Positions 31,475 to 39,947 of a stretch of 41,409 nt of DNA are shown piece after piece (position 1 is the stretch's first letter; every line of letters begins with the position of its first letter). The DNA lies in the NCBI GenBank assembly GCA_016291135.1, contig JAEFAE010000023.1:1-41409 (forward strand). The letters run 5' to 3'. Both the position numbers and the translations under genes were made by a program. Below the pieces are notes generated by a model. That model saw only the letters and a program-made list of their open reading frames with translations. It did not search any database and was not told the origin of the DNA. The stretch is from Bacteroidales bacterium. Lineage in GTDB: Bacteria; Bacteroidota; Bacteroidia; Bacteroidales; F082.

Positions 31475-31786
31475 ATGGAAGAGAAACCCAAGAATCAGAT
31501 CAATATCGAATTGACCGACGAGATGGCTGGCGGAATCTACTCGAACCTGGCCATCATCACCCATTCCCCGACCGAGTTCGTGCTCGACTTCGTGAGCCTG
31601 ATGCCCGGCACCCCCAAGGCCAAGGTGAAGTCACGCATCGTGATGACGCCTCAGCATGCCAAGCGCCTGTTCAAGGCCCTGGCCGAGAACATCAACAAGT
31701 ATGAGTCTGCCTTTGGCAACATCAGGGAGGTGGGTACCGATTCGATTCCTCCTTTCACCATGGGTGGTCCCAAGGCCCAGGCCTAA
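31475..31786 (+). CDS. DUF3467 family protein
   Basis: The 103-residue protein matches DUF3467 over its length (INIELTDEMAGGIYSNLAII, then HSPTEFVLDFVSLMPG and VMTPQHAKRLFKALAENI). The family is small, cytosolic, mostly beta, common directly downstream of rpoC in Bacteroidetes, and has no proven role. The conserved neighbourhood suggests a link to transcription or translation, but that is an inference from position only. Confidence 0.92.
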   Translation: MEEKPKNQINIELTDEMAGGIYSNLAIITHSPTEFVLDFVSLMPGTPKAKVKSRIVMTPQHAKRLFKALAENINKYESAFGNIREVGTDSIPPFTMGGPKAQA

Positions 31787-31812
31787 CGGGAACGGAAAAC
31801 GAATCAAAAAGG

Positions 31813-31850
31813 AACGGAGCGTGGAAAACCATCGTTTTCCACGCTCCGTT
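31813..31850. terminator. Strong bidirectional terminator between DUF3467 and lemA
   Basis: A perfect 17-bp stem (31813-31829 with 31834-31850) around a 4-nt loop, with T-tracts on both strands (TTTTTT after it on the plus strand, TTTTTG on the minus strand). It ends both convergent units. Confidence 0.92.
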
Positions 31851-31853
31851 TTT

Positions 31854-32453
31854 TTAGTTTTCGGCTTGGAAATAAGGCTTGGCCTCGAACCCGAACCATC
31901 GGGCGATGAGGTTGCCCGGGAAGCGCCGTACCGACTGGTTGTATTGCTTCACGGTCTCGTTGAAGCGCTTGCGTTCCACCAGGATCCGGTTCTCGCTGCC
32001 TTCGTATTGTGCCAGGAAGGTCTGGTACGACTCCACGGCCTTCAGGTCGGGATAGTTCTCCACGGAGACGATGACGTCGTTGACGGCGCCGTCAAGCTGC
32101 TGCTGGGTGTTTTCGAAGCCCGACAGCTGTTCTTGTGTCATGGAGGTGGGGTCCAGTTCCAGCGCCGCCGCTTCGGCGGCGCGGCGTTTCACCACCTCCA
32201 CCAGGGTGCCTTGCTCATAGTCGGCATACGACTGGACCACGGCCAGGAGGTTGGGGATGAGGTCCATGCGCCGCTGGTAGACGTTCTCCACCTGCGACCA
32301 GGCCTGAGTCATCTTCTCTTCGGTCTTCACAAAGCCGTTGTAGCTGTGGACGCCCCAGCCGACCAAGAGGACCAGGATCAGCAGGACGATCCAGAGCGGA
32401 CGGTGTTTTGAAGGTAGGTTCACCGCCTTGTTTTTATGGAGCTGAATTCCCAT
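31854..32453 (-). CDS. lemA: LemA family membrane protein
   Basis: The 199-residue protein has a short cytosolic start, one membrane helix (about 21-38), and the long helical LemA domain with YNGFVKTEEKMTQAWSQVEN, RRMDLIPNLLAVVQSYA, and near the end YNQSVRRFPGNLIARWFGF. The family is anchored in the inner membrane; its function is not established. In many Bacteroidetes it neighbours TPM-domain genes, which are not present here. It follows pyrI on the same strand after 12 nt. Confidence 0.92.
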   Translation of the reverse strand: MGIQLHKNKAVNLPSKHRPLWIVLLILVLLVGWGVHSYNGFVKTEEKMTQAWSQVENVYQRRMDLIPNLLAVVQSYADYEQGTLVEVVKRRAAEAAALELDPTSMTQEQLSGFENTQQQLDGAVNDVIVSVENYPDLKAVESYQTFLAQYEGSENRILVERKRFNETVKQYNQSVRRFPGNLIARWFGFEAKPYFQAEN

Positions 32454-32465
32454 GGGGATTGGCTT

Positions 32466-32930
32466 TTAGATGAATTCGATGTTCTCTTCCGAGGTGTATT
32501 TCTCGCAGTAGTGGCACACCAGGCGGAGCTTGCCGTCGACATACTTCACCCGGAACTTGGTCGGGATGTCGTGTTCCTTGTTGGTGACACAGTTCGGGTT
32601 GAAGCACTTGACGATCTTTTCGATCTTTTCGGGGATCTGCACCGTCATCTTGTTGACCACCTCGAATCCCTTGATCTCGATGATGGAGGCGGTGGGAGCC
32701 ACGAGTGCGATCTTGTTCACGTCCTCGGGGGCGAAAAACTTGTCGGAAGCCTTGATGAATCCCTTGGTGCCGTATTTCTTGCTTTCGACGTTGATGCCGA
32801 GGTACACCGGGTGCGTCGCCTTGTCCAGGCCCAGGATCTTGACGACCTGATACACCTTGTCGGCGGGGATATGGTCGATGACCGTGCCATTCTCAATGGC
32901 GGATACGATCAGTTCTTTTCTTTTTTCCAT
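32466..32930 (-). CDS. pyrI: Aspartate carbamoyltransferase regulatory subunit
   Basis: The 154-residue protein has the nucleotide-binding N-domain (1-100, with GTVIDHIPADKVYQVVKILG) and the C-terminal zinc domain with C109, C114, C139 and C142, which docks onto the catalytic subunit. It makes the enzyme responsive to CTP/ATP as in E. coli, by family knowledge. It lies downstream of pyrB with about 98 nt between them, most of which is a palindromic repeat (32965-33025). Confidence 0.96.
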   Translation of the reverse strand: MEKRKELIVSAIENGTVIDHIPADKVYQVVKILGLDKATHPVYLGINVESKKYGTKGFIKASDKFFAPEDVNKIALVAPTASIIEIKGFEVVNKMTVQIPEKIEKIVKCFNPNCVTNKEHDIPTKFRVKYVDGKLRLVCHYCEKYTSEENIEFI

Positions 32931-32964
32931 GTTTATAGGTGTTTTATGTGTTTTACTTTTTGTT

Positions 32965-33025
32965 CCAGGGGTAGTCTGGAGGCCACCCCGTGGTTACCGA
33001 CAGGGAACCCCTAACGGGGTTCTGG
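32965..33025 (-). repeat. GTAG-type palindromic repeat, copy in the pyrB-pyrI spacer
   Basis: Read on the minus strand it starts with a CCCC-GTTA-GGGG hairpin, then TTCCCTGTCGGTAACCACGG, then a second, degenerate GGGGT...ACCCC hairpin. It is nearly the same length as, and clearly similar to, the copy at 41354-41409. Here the GTAG core has become GTAA. It stops 3 nt short of the pyrB stop codon. Confidence 0.75.
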
Positions 33026-33028
33026 ACG

Positions 33029-33949
33029 TCATTTCAATCCCAAGATGGCTGCGATGAGCGCCTGGCGGGCATAGACGCCGTTTTGGGCCTGCTGGAAGTA
33101 GTAGGCCTTGGGGTTGGCGTCCACGTCCACGTGGATCTCGTTGACACGCGGCAAGGGGTGCAGGATGCGGCAGTTGGGCTTGGCGTTGGCCAGCATGGCG
33201 TTGCGCAGCACGTAGGAGTTCTTCACCTTTTCGTATTCCAGCGGGTCGGGGAAGCGCTCGCGTTGCACGCGGGTCATGTAGATGATGTCGGAGTGGGGGA
33301 TGACCTCCTCCAGCTCGGTGAACTGTTCGTATTCGAGGTGGGCGTCCTTGATGTGTTGCTTCACGGTCCTCGGCAGCTTCAGCTCGATGGGCGACACCAG
33401 GTTGAACTTGGCGTTGAAGTGGCTCATGGCCTCCACCAGGCTATGCACGGTGCGGCCGTATTTCAGGTCGCCGACCAGGGTGATCTCGAGGTTCTCGAGG
33501 GTGCCTTGGGTCTTGCGGATGGAGTAGAGGTCGAGCATGCACTGGGTGGGATGCTGGTTGGAGCCGTCGCCGGCGTTGATGATCGGCACCTTCGACACTT
33601 CGGAGGCGAATCGGGCGGAACCGTCGATGGGGTTCCGCATGACGATCAAATCGGCATAGCTGGCCACCATGGTGATGGTATCGGCCAGCGATTCGCCTTT
33701 CTGGATGCTGGTACCCGAGGTGCTGCTGAATCCGATGACGTTGCCTCCAAGAAGCTGGATGGCGGTCTCGAAGCTCAGGCGGGTACGCGTCGAAGGCTCG
33801 AAAAACAGCGAGGCGATGATGCGGCCGTTGAGCAGGTTCTGATGCGGATTGCGCTCGAAATCCTCGGCGATGTCGAGCACATGGCAGATCTCCTCGGGCG
33901 AGTAGTCGCTGATGGAGATCAAGCTGCGGTTTTTCAGTGAGATGGACAT
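33029..33949 (-). CDS. pyrB: Aspartate carbamoyltransferase catalytic subunit
   Basis: The 306-residue protein catalyses carbamoyl phosphate + L-aspartate to N-carbamoyl-aspartate, the first committed step of pyrimidine synthesis. The phosphate-binding motif [13 protein letters not shown] has S53-T54-R55-T56-R57, and H133 is in NQHPTQ. C-terminal landmarks include [13 protein letters not shown] and HPLPRVNEI. Length and fold are those of the ATC class that works with PyrI, whose gene is next. The leader upstream carries a promoter, a short ORF and a terminator hairpin, suggesting control by attenuation. Confidence 0.97.
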   Translation of the reverse strand: MSISLKNRSLISISDYSPEEICHVLDIAEDFERNPHQNLLNGRIIASLFFEPSTRTRLSFETAIQLLGGNVIGFSSTSGTSIQKGESLADTITMVASYADLIVMRNPIDGSARFASEVSKVPIINAGDGSNQHPTQCMLDLYSIRKTQGTLENLEITLVGDLKYGRTVHSLVEAMSHFNAKFNLVSPIELKLPRTVKQHIKDAHLEYEQFTELEEVIPHSDIIYMTRVQRERFPDPLEYEKVKNSYVLRNAMLANAKPNCRILHPLPRVNEIHVDVDANPKAYYFQQAQNGVYARQALIAAILGLK

Positions 33950-33978
33950 GGTCTATTGTGTTTGGATTGTTTGATTGC

Positions 33979-34011
33979 AAAAAAAAGACGGCTGCTATAA
34001 AGCAACCGTCT
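33979..34011 (-). terminator. Intrinsic terminator in the pyrB leader (probable attenuator)
   Basis: On the minus strand AGACGGTTGCT (34001-34011) pairs with AGCAGCCGTCT (33986-33996) over a TTAT loop, 11 bp with one G-U, and is followed by eight T (33979-33986). It lies downstream of the pyrB promoter and 30 nt before the pyrB ATG, so it must limit pyrB transcription rather than end the upstream gene. Confidence 0.85.
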
Positions 34012-34057
34012 CGATTCCTTTGGTACTATATTCCGGTGACATTTTTTCGTACATCAT
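33995..34057 (-). CDS. Putative pyrB leader peptide, 20 codons
   Basis: ATG ATG TAC GAA ... GCT TTA TAG encodes MMYEKMSPEYSTKGIETVAL. The last codons and the stop lie inside the terminator hairpin: the 5' arm is fully translated, and the TAG spans the loop and the first bases of the 3' arm. A ribosome closely following RNA polymerase would prevent the hairpin from forming. The first ATG is about 8 nt after the -7 box, so translation would be nearly leaderless; the third Met (34042) would give a 15-residue version. A similar arrangement (leader ORF through a terminator) controls pyrBI in enteric bacteria. Existence of the ORF is certain; its use is inferred. Confidence 0.55.
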   Translation of the reverse strand: MMYEKMSPEYSTKGIETVAL

Positions 34058-34064
34058 CGGAATG

Positions 34065-34072
34065 CAAAGATA
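34065..34072 (-). promoter_or_regulatory. -7 box of the pyrB-pyrI-lemA unit
   Basis: TATCTTTG on the minus strand. A TTTG 15 nt upstream is closer than usual. An ATTCCG/CGGAAT pairing at the start of the transcript could form a small pause hairpin within the leader. Confidence 0.7.
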
Positions 34073-34140
34073 ATATCTTTTTTCCTTCAAAGGAAGTTTT
34101 TTTTAAAAAACTTGCACGAACCCTTCCGCTAGGGAATCTT

Positions 34141-36462
34141 TTAGAACGTGTATCCGAAGGAGAAATAGGCGCCGAAGTGGTTCTCCTGGTACCTCCTGGC
34201 CCAATGGACGGTCAAGGAGATCGGACCTAAGAGACTGTTGTAGGAATACTTCAATCCCGCTCCATGAATGCCATAGTATTTCAGCGTTTCGAACGATTCG
34301 GTGGAGGTGATGTTGACGAGGTAGTTGTACATGGCAGTCAGATAATGCTTTCCGAAGAGGTTGTAACGGAGGTCGCATCGCAGCACGGTAGCATGGTCGT
34401 CAACGCCTTCCACGGAGGCATATCCGATGAAGGGCAGCTGCCGGTCGAAATGCCGTTCTTCCACCTCTCCTCCGAATTTGTTCCACAGATGGTAATACTC
34501 GCTATTGCCGGACAAGAAGCGTCCGTACACTTGGGGAATGATGGTGAACCTTCCGTCGTTTGGCGTGAGATAGGACTGGAAGACATAGTAGAGATCCAAG
34601 TATTTTCCTGTGGGCGCGTACGGGTCTTCTTCCAAATCGATGTAATGCTTCTTCGTGTCAAGATGATACGTGGCGTTCAGACGGACGTTGAATCCGTGTT
34701 TGGCGAAATAGGCGTCGTCGAGACAGTCGTATTTCACATTGACAAAAGGTTCGATGATCCGGGAGGGTGCAAACGTGGTCGTATCGAGCCATTCATCCAT
34801 GGTGAACACGTCGAAGGTCGTGCTGGTAAAGGCCAAACCGACACTGGTACTGAAATTGAGCAGATGGAATTGGGAGATGTAACCGCTGACTTTTTGCTGT
34901 TGGTACCGAAGGTTCATGGCTCTTCTTCCTTCGAACAGTATGGAGAAATGGTCGTTCTTGTAGTCGTAGGCCAGGTTGAAGTTGGCCAACGACGACCTCG
35001 AGTAGGTGTAGGTGAGGTTGATACGGGGGTTGTAGCTCAGTTTTGCCTTGAGGTTGAGTTTCGAGCCGGTGAATCGTTTTTCGTTGATGCCGATGCTAAG
35101 CAGCAGAGCCGCGCCTTCCTCGGTGTCGTAGCGCACGCCCAGGCCAAACAAATGCGGCATGGCCGGCTTCATGCTGATATCCAGGTTGTAGGCATCGGTG
35201 CGGTTGTCCTCGCCGTGGATGGAGTCAACCTCCTTGACTTGGTAGGTGATCTCGTCGAAACAGCCCGTGCCGCGATAGATCTTCATGGCGCGTTCGATGT
35301 CGTTTTGTAGGTAATGCTTTCCAACATCCAGCCTGCTCTTGCGGATGAGCCACTTGTTGTCGTTGTCGCTGACATTGTTGATGGTGATGGCGTTGATCAG
35401 CACCGAGTCGACGGCCAGGTTCATGGCATGGGGCGCATGGAGCGTCTTGCTGACGGGATGTCCTGCCGAGGCGTCCACGGCTTGTTTGATGGCAAGGAGC
35501 TGGTCATGGAATTCGGTGGCCTTTTGGTAGCCTCTTCCCACCAAGGTCTCGATGGCTTCCGGGGTGAAGCTGAGCATGCCGAAGCCGCTGATGTCGGGGA
35601 TGATATGCACGTTGCACAACTCGCGGTTTTCCTTGCGCTTGGCGCTGGTGCTGTTGGTGACCAGTCGGGCAAAGACCTGGGGAAGCGACTTCAGGTCTTC
35701 GTTCGTGATGTCTTTGGTGGAGGTAACCTCGATGCCGATGATGATGTCGGCACCCATCTCGTGCAGCACGTCGGCAGGGAAGTTGTTTACCAGGCCGCCG
35801 TCAACGAGCACCTTACCGTCGATCTGTACCGGTGAGAACACGCCTGGGATGGCCATGCTGGCGCGCATCGAGGTGGGGACGCTGCCGCTGCGCAACACGA
35901 CTTCTTTACCCGTGATCATGTCGGTGGCTACACAGGCAAAGGGGATGGGAAGGTCGTTGAAGTCCATTTCTTCCTGATAGCCTACGCACAGGTCGTTGAA
36001 CAGGTTGATCAAAGAGCTGTTGTTCACGTAGGCACTGGGCAGCTGGCTGATAAAGCTTGCATTGGGGTTCTTGTCGAAGAGGCTCTCGTGGTTGAACGGC
36101 ACTTGGAGCGCCAAGGTGCTGTTGCGTTGCCGGGTCTCTTCCGACATTAAGGTGCGGTCGATCTTGTTGCCGATGTATTCCGACCAGTTGATGCCCGAGA
36201 TGAGTTGGGTGAGCTCGTCGGGGGTGTACCCCATGGCATAGAAGCCTCCGATGATGGAACCCATGCTGGTGCCGGCCACATAGTCGACGGGAATCCCCAG
36301 CTCTTCCAGATACTTCAACACGCCAATGTGCGAGGCGCCTTTGGCGCCGCCACCGCCCAGCACCACGCCCACCTTGAGGCGCTCCGACCGGTTGGTTTCC
36401 GTTTGGGCATGCAACATCACGCATGCCGAGAGGAACATGACAATCAATAAGACCTTTTTCAT
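34141..36462 (-). CDS. Patatin-like phospholipase fused to an outer-membrane barrel (type Vd-like)
   Basis: The 773-residue protein has a signal peptide (1-20). The patatin domain (about 28-310) carries the oxyanion loop GGGGAKG, the nucleophile S66 in GTSMG, and D221 in VLVDGGLVNNFP, so the Ser-Asp dyad is complete. A POTRA-like segment follows (about 335-410, beginning with INAITINNVSDN). The rest (about 425-773) is Bam/TpsB-type beta-barrel and ends in Phe, as expected for outer-membrane insertion. This order, patatin-POTRA-barrel, is that of PlpD-type Vd autotransporters and their Bacteroidetes relatives. It probably cleaves phospholipids at the cell surface. The start is the ATG at 36462; the longer frame from 36480 would begin next to the promoter box. 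Confidence 0.88.
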   Translation of the reverse strand: MKKVLLIVMFLSACVMLHAQTETNRSERLKVGVVLGGGGAKGASHIGVLKYLEELGIPVDYVAGTSMGSIIGGFYAMGYTPDELTQLISGINWSEYIGNKIDRTLMSEETRQRNSTLALQVPFNHESLFDKNPNASFISQLPSAYVNNSSLINLFNDLCVGYQEEMDFNDLPIPFACVATDMITGKEVVLRSGSVPTSMRASMAIPGVFSPVQIDGKVLVDGGLVNNFPADVLHEMGADIIIGIEVTSTKDITNEDLKSLPQVFARLVTNSTSAKRKENRELCNVHIIPDISGFGMLSFTPEAIETLVGRGYQKATEFHDQLLAIKQAVDASAGHPVSKTLHAPHAMNLAVDSVLINAITINNVSDNDNKWLIRKSRLDVGKHYLQNDIERAMKIYRGTGCFDEITYQVKEVDSIHGEDNRTDAYNLDISMKPAMPHLFGLGVRYDTEEGAALLLSIGINEKRFTGSKLNLKAKLSYNPRINLTYTYSRSSLANFNLAYDYKNDHFSILFEGRRAMNLRYQQQKVSGYISQFHLLNFSTSVGLAFTSTTFDVFTMDEWLDTTTFAPSRIIEPFVNVKYDCLDDAYFAKHGFNVRLNATYHLDTKKHYIDLEEDPYAPTGKYLDLYYVFQSYLTPNDGRFTIIPQVYGRFLSGNSEYYHLWNKFGGEVEERHFDRQLPFIGYASVEGVDDHATVLRCDLRYNLFGKHYLTAMYNYLVNITSTESFETLKYYGIHGAGLKYSYNSLLGPISLTVHWARRYQENHFGAYFSFGYTF

Positions 36463-36481
36463 AGTGAGGATGTTTAGCAAT

Positions 36482-36489
36482 CAAAAATA
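36482..36489 (-). promoter_or_regulatory. -7 box of the patatin gene
   Basis: TATTTTTG on the minus strand, 19 nt before the ATG at 36462, with ATTG at a near-consensus -33 position. Confidence 0.65.
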
Positions 36490-36513
36490 CGGTTTTTTTT
36501 GAAAACCCAATAA

Positions 36514-36543
36514 AAAAAGGCTGTCGGAGAACAGCCTTTTTCA
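36514..36543 (-). terminator. Terminator after the two barrel-protein genes
   Basis: On the plus strand AAAAAGGCTGT (from about 36515) pairs with ACAGCCTTTTT (ending at about 36541) around TCGGAGA. The T-tract on the minus strand is part of the stem. It ends the 37881-36564 unit just before the patatin promoter. Confidence 0.75.
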
Positions 36544-36563
36544 TTTGGATGGGTCGAGGGAGA

Positions 36564-37139
36564 CTAGTCTTTGACCTTCATGAGGTTCACGGAAATGTTC
36601 CCGTAAACGGCATGTGCGGTGCAGACGCCTCCGATCTCGAGCCAATCGATCGGCTTGAGCGAGAGGCCGATGCCGTAGTTGAAGTGGTTGTAACGGTGTT
36701 CGACCTCGTAGTCGTGGTAGATCGAACTGTTCTCATAATCGATGTTGACGGTGGCGCAGTCGGTCCATCCCGTGGTTTCGTTGCTGTAGCCGATCATGGG
36801 CGTGACGTTCAGCCAAGGCAATACCGGGACCTTATAACCCGCGTTGATGGTCAGCGCCGAGTGGTCGTGGTAGAGGATGGGCTCGACCCGGTTGCCCCAA
36901 CGGTGTTCGGGCGATTGATAGATGAAATCGACGTAAACGCCCATCAAAGAGACGCTGACGCCGCTTCCAAAACCATTGTAGGTGTTGTCGATGTGGCTTC
37001 CGTTGAAATGATAGCCGACGGCGCCGAGGTTCAGGCCGACGGTGACATCATACCGGTTGTTTGAGAAATCGAGCCATTGTGCGTGGGCGGAGAGGGCCAT
37101 CATGGATAGCAGTACCGCGATGAAAGTTGCTTTTTTCAT
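36564..37139 (-). CDS. Putative small outer-membrane beta-barrel protein
   Basis: The 191-residue protein has a signal peptide (1-20) and then alternating hydrophobic/polar strands rich in Tyr, Gly and Asn (YDVTVGLNLGAVGYHFNG, FGSGVSVSLMGVYVDFIY, LTINAGYKVPVLPWLN, FNYGIGLSLKPIDW). This is the pattern of an 8-stranded outer-membrane barrel. No named family is recognised and the usual C-terminal aromatic residue is missing (ends VKD). It follows the next gene (37153-37881) by 13 nt and is likely co-transcribed with it. Confidence 0.75.
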   Translation of the reverse strand: MKKATFIAVLLSMMALSAHAQWLDFSNNRYDVTVGLNLGAVGYHFNGSHIDNTYNGFGSGVSVSLMGVYVDFIYQSPEHRWGNRVEPILYHDHSALTINAGYKVPVLPWLNVTPMIGYSNETTGWTDCATVNIDYENSSIYHDYEVEHRYNHFNYGIGLSLKPIDWLEIGGVCTAHAVYGNISVNLMKVKD

Positions 37140-37152
37140 AACTGGATATTAT

Positions 37153-37881
37153 TTAAAAACCAATACGTTGTGTGAACATGATGTAGCCTACGCGGCGTTT
37201 CATGCCTTCGAAACGGGCGTTATCGTAGGCTTCGTTGAGGAAGTTGTGAAGGGGCAGCATGAAGGTGATCAGGCTTTGGCGTTTTTTCGAACCTCTGTGG
37301 GCAAAGGTGAAGTCCAGGCCGAGGCCGTTGCTGAACATCTCCTTCTGGACACCGGGGTAGCGGCCGCCCGCTCCCACCACCATGTCGTAATAGACACCTG
37401 CTTCCAGGGCGTTCTTGTCGCCGAGGATGATGCCGCCACGGGGTTGGAAGTAGAAGCTGCGCAGGTTGTCGTCGTTGTCTCTGAAGCAGATCTCCTGGCT
37501 CTTGAAATAGGCTCCGGCATAGAGGCCGAAGAAACTGGACTTCCAAGAGGCATCGAGGCCGACACCGAAGTCGCCGGGCCGGGTGAAGGGATTCTTGAAG
37601 GCACGGTGGTAGGGACCATAGATGTCGCGGTTCTCGAAACCTTCTTTTTGGATGCCGACCGGGAAGACCAAGTCGGAGTTCGGGATGACCCGTGAGTAAG
37701 CCAGTCTGCTTGCTGAGTCAGAGACGAGCAAATACTCGACAACGCCATTGGCGATGTCATAGAGGAGCGTGGTAAAATAGTTGGTGGACCAGGCACGGGT
37801 GTTCAGCGTGAAGGTGTTTTGTGCCTTGGCGCTGAAGGAGAGCATGGCTGCCAATACAAGGATAAAAATGCTTTTTTTCAT
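37153..37881 (-). CDS. Putative outer-membrane protein, unknown function
   Basis: The 242-residue protein has a signal peptide (MKKSIFILVLAAMLSFSAKA, cut about residue 20) and a strand-rich body with patterns such as WKSSFFGLYAGAYFKSQE and ALEAGVYYDMVVGAGGRYPG. It ends IMFTQRIGF, a C-terminal Phe typical of outer-membrane barrels. I do not recognise the family. The start is the ATG at 37881; the longer frame from 37926 would start upstream of the promoter box at 37916-37923. First gene of a two-gene unit. Confidence 0.75.
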   Translation of the reverse strand: MKKSIFILVLAAMLSFSAKAQNTFTLNTRAWSTNYFTTLLYDIANGVVEYLLVSDSASRLAYSRVIPNSDLVFPVGIQKEGFENRDIYGPYHRAFKNPFTRPGDFGVGLDASWKSSFFGLYAGAYFKSQEICFRDNDDNLRSFYFQPRGGIILGDKNALEAGVYYDMVVGAGGRYPGVQKEMFSNGLGLDFTFAHRGSKKRQSLITFMLPLHNFLNEAYDNARFEGMKRRVGYIMFTQRIGF

Positions 37882-37915
37882 GGGTATGGTTTTTTGTTGT
37901 TTTGTTTTGAAGCGG

Positions 37916-37923
37916 CAAAAATA
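37916..37923 (-). promoter_or_regulatory. -7 box of the two barrel-protein genes
   Basis: TATTTTTG on the minus strand, 34 nt before the ATG at 37881. Confidence 0.65.
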
Positions 37924-38039
37924 CAAAGAAAACGACTATGGATGTAACAAAAAACACAAAATGTTAAACAAATTAACATCCATTCCAGCCGTGTTGTTGA
38001 ACTTCGGGGATACGTGCTCCGTATCTTGATAAAAAAGTG

Positions 38040-38047
38040 TATCTTTG
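38040..38047 (+). promoter_or_regulatory. -7 box of argS
   Basis: TATCTTTG lies 24 nt before the argS ATG at 38072. Confidence 0.7.
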
Positions 38048-38071
38048 CATCATTAATAAAGATGGGTGATT

Positions 38072-39883
38072 ATGTTAGAAGAAATTCTCAGACAACTATT
38101 TATCAAGTCGTTCAAAGCGCTTTACGGTCAAGAACCGCCTGCGCAGCAAGTCAATTTCCAGAAAACCAGACCCGAGTTCGAGGGTGACCTCACCGTGGTG
38201 GTGTTCCCCTTCGGGAAACTCGCCGGCCGCAATCCTGAACAACTCGCCAACGAGATGGGTGCCGAAATGATGAAGGAATCCCCCATGATCGCCAAGTTCA
38301 ACGTGGTGAAGGGCTTCCTCAACATCCTCATCTCCGACCGTTTTTGGCTGGACTTCTTCCGTGAGCATCATGACGAAGCGGACTATGGCAGGAAGCCGAC
38401 TTCGGGCAAACCGGTGGTGGTGGAGTATTCGTCGCCGAACACCAACAAGCCCTTGCACCTGGGCCATATCCGCAACAACCTCCTGGGTTGGAGCGTCTCC
38501 GAGATCCTCAAGGCCAACGGCAAGAACGTGGTGCGGGTCAACCTGGTCAACGACCGGGGCATCCACATCTGCAAGAGCATGCTGGCTTGGAAGAAGTGGG
38601 GCAACGGCTGCACCCCCGAGTCCACCGGCAAGAAGGGCGACCACCTGATCGGCGACTTCTACGTGCTGTTCGACAAGAAGTACAAGGAAGAGCTGAAGAC
38701 CCTGTTGCCCGCCAATTATGCGGAGCTGGGCGAGAAGGAACAGGAAGCGGCCAAGGCCGAAGCCGAATCCAATTCCACGCTGATGCAGGAAGCCCGCGAG
38801 ATGTTGCGCCAATGGGAGGCCAACGACCCCGAGGTGCGCCACCTGTGGGAGACGATGAACCAATGGGTGTACGACGGCTTCGACGTGACCTACAAGCGTC
38901 TCGGCGTGAGTTTCGAGAAGATCTACTATGAATCCCAGACCTACCTGCTGGGCAAGTCGCTCGTGCAGGAAGGCCTCGAGAAAGGGGTGCTCTACCGCCG
39001 CGACGACAACTCGGTATGGTGCGACCTCCGCGACGAGGGGCTCGACGAGAAGCTGCTGCTGCGTCGTGACGGCACCTCGGTGTATATGACCCAGGACCTC
39101 GGCACTGCCCAGCTCCGGGTGGAGGAATACGATCCCGAGAAGCTCATCTATGTGGTGGGCAACGAACAGATCTACCACTTCGACGTGCTCAAGCGGGTGC
39201 TGGTGCGTCTTGGCCGGGAATGGGGCAAGGACATCGAACACCTCTCTTACGGCATGGTGGAGCTGCCCAACGGTAAGATGAAGTCGCGTGAAGGCACCGT
39301 GGTGGATGCCGACGACCTGATGGACGAGATGGTGGCCACCGCCAAGGGCGTCTCCGACGAGCTAGGCAAGGCCAAGGACCTGTCTGCAGAAGAGGCCGAC
39401 AAGCTCTATCATACCATCGGACTGGGCGCGTTGAAGTACTTCATCCTCCGGGTCGATCCCAAGAAGACCATGCTCTTCAACCCCGAGGAGTCGATCGATT
39501 TCAACGGCAACACGGGCCCGTTTGTGCAGTATACCCACGCCCGTATCTGCTCGGTGCTCCGCAAGGCGTCCGAACAGGGCATCCGGCTCGACGATGTGGT
39601 GAAGGTCGCCGACCTGCAACCCAAGGAGAAGGAGATCCTCGTGATGATGTACGGCTGGCCGACGGTGCTGAACCAGGCCGCCGAGGGCCGCAGCCCCGCG
39701 ATGATCGCCAATTTCATCTACGACTTGGCCAAGGAGTTCAACCAGTTCTACCAGGAGTGCAGCATCCTGCGCGAGGAAGACGCCGACCGTCGGATGTTCC
39801 GTCTGCAGGTGTGCGCCATGGTGGCCGCCCTGTTGCGCAACGCCTCCAGTCTGCTGGGCATCGGAATGCCGGAACGAATGTAA
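38072..39883 (+). CDS. argS: Arginyl-tRNA synthetase
   Basis: The 603-residue class I synthetase attaches Arg to tRNA-Arg. It has the N-terminal additional domain (1-105), the HIGH-type motif HLGH at 129-132 in SSPNTNKPLHLGHIRNN, a KMSKS-region variant KMKSREG, and the helical anticodon-binding domain ending in the conserved LLGIGMPERM. Length is normal. I use the ATG at 38072; an in-frame GTG at 38066 is less likely. A 7-bp inverted repeat (AACGAAT/ATTCGTT) covers the stop codon and runs into a palindromic repeat. Confidence 0.97.
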   Translation: MLEEILRQLFIKSFKALYGQEPPAQQVNFQKTRPEFEGDLTVVVFPFGKLAGRNPEQLANEMGAEMMKESPMIAKFNVVKGFLNILISDRFWLDFFREHHDEADYGRKPTSGKPVVVEYSSPNTNKPLHLGHIRNNLLGWSVSEILKANGKNVVRVNLVNDRGIHICKSMLAWKKWGNGCTPESTGKKGDHLIGDFYVLFDKKYKEELKTLLPANYAELGEKEQEAAKAEAESNSTLMQEAREMLRQWEANDPEVRHLWETMNQWVYDGFDVTYKRLGVSFEKIYYESQTYLLGKSLVQEGLEKGVLYRRDDNSVWCDLRDEGLDEKLLLRRDGTSVYMTQDLGTAQLRVEEYDPEKLIYVVGNEQIYHFDVLKRVLVRLGREWGKDIEHLSYGMVELPNGKMKSREGTVVDADDLMDEMVATAKGVSDELGKAKDLSAEEADKLYHTIGLGALKYFILRVDPKKTMLFNPEESIDFNGNTGPFVQYTHARICSVLRKASEQGIRLDDVVKVADLQPKEKEILVMMYGWPTVLNQAAEGRSPAMIANFIYDLAKEFNQFYQECSILREEDADRRMFRLQVCAMVAALLRNASSLLGIGMPERM

Positions 39884-39890
39884 TTCGTTG

Positions 39891-39926
39891 GTAACGCACC
39901 CCTTCGGGGTGCTCCTATTGGTAGAA
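39891..39926 (+). repeat. GTAG-type palindromic repeat, first of two tandem copies in the argS-rsmE spacer
   Basis: A GCACCCCTTCGGGGTGC hairpin followed by TCCTATTGGTAGAA. It shares the hairpin + CTATYGGTAG layout with the copies on the minus strand. Starts 7 nt after the argS stop. Confidence 0.8.
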
Positions 39927-39947
39927 AGGAATTAGGAATCAAAAATG

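Noticed and set aside
38096..39241. A 381-codon antisense frame in argS
   Set aside because: Shadow frame; His/Leu/Val-rich and without domain or start context.
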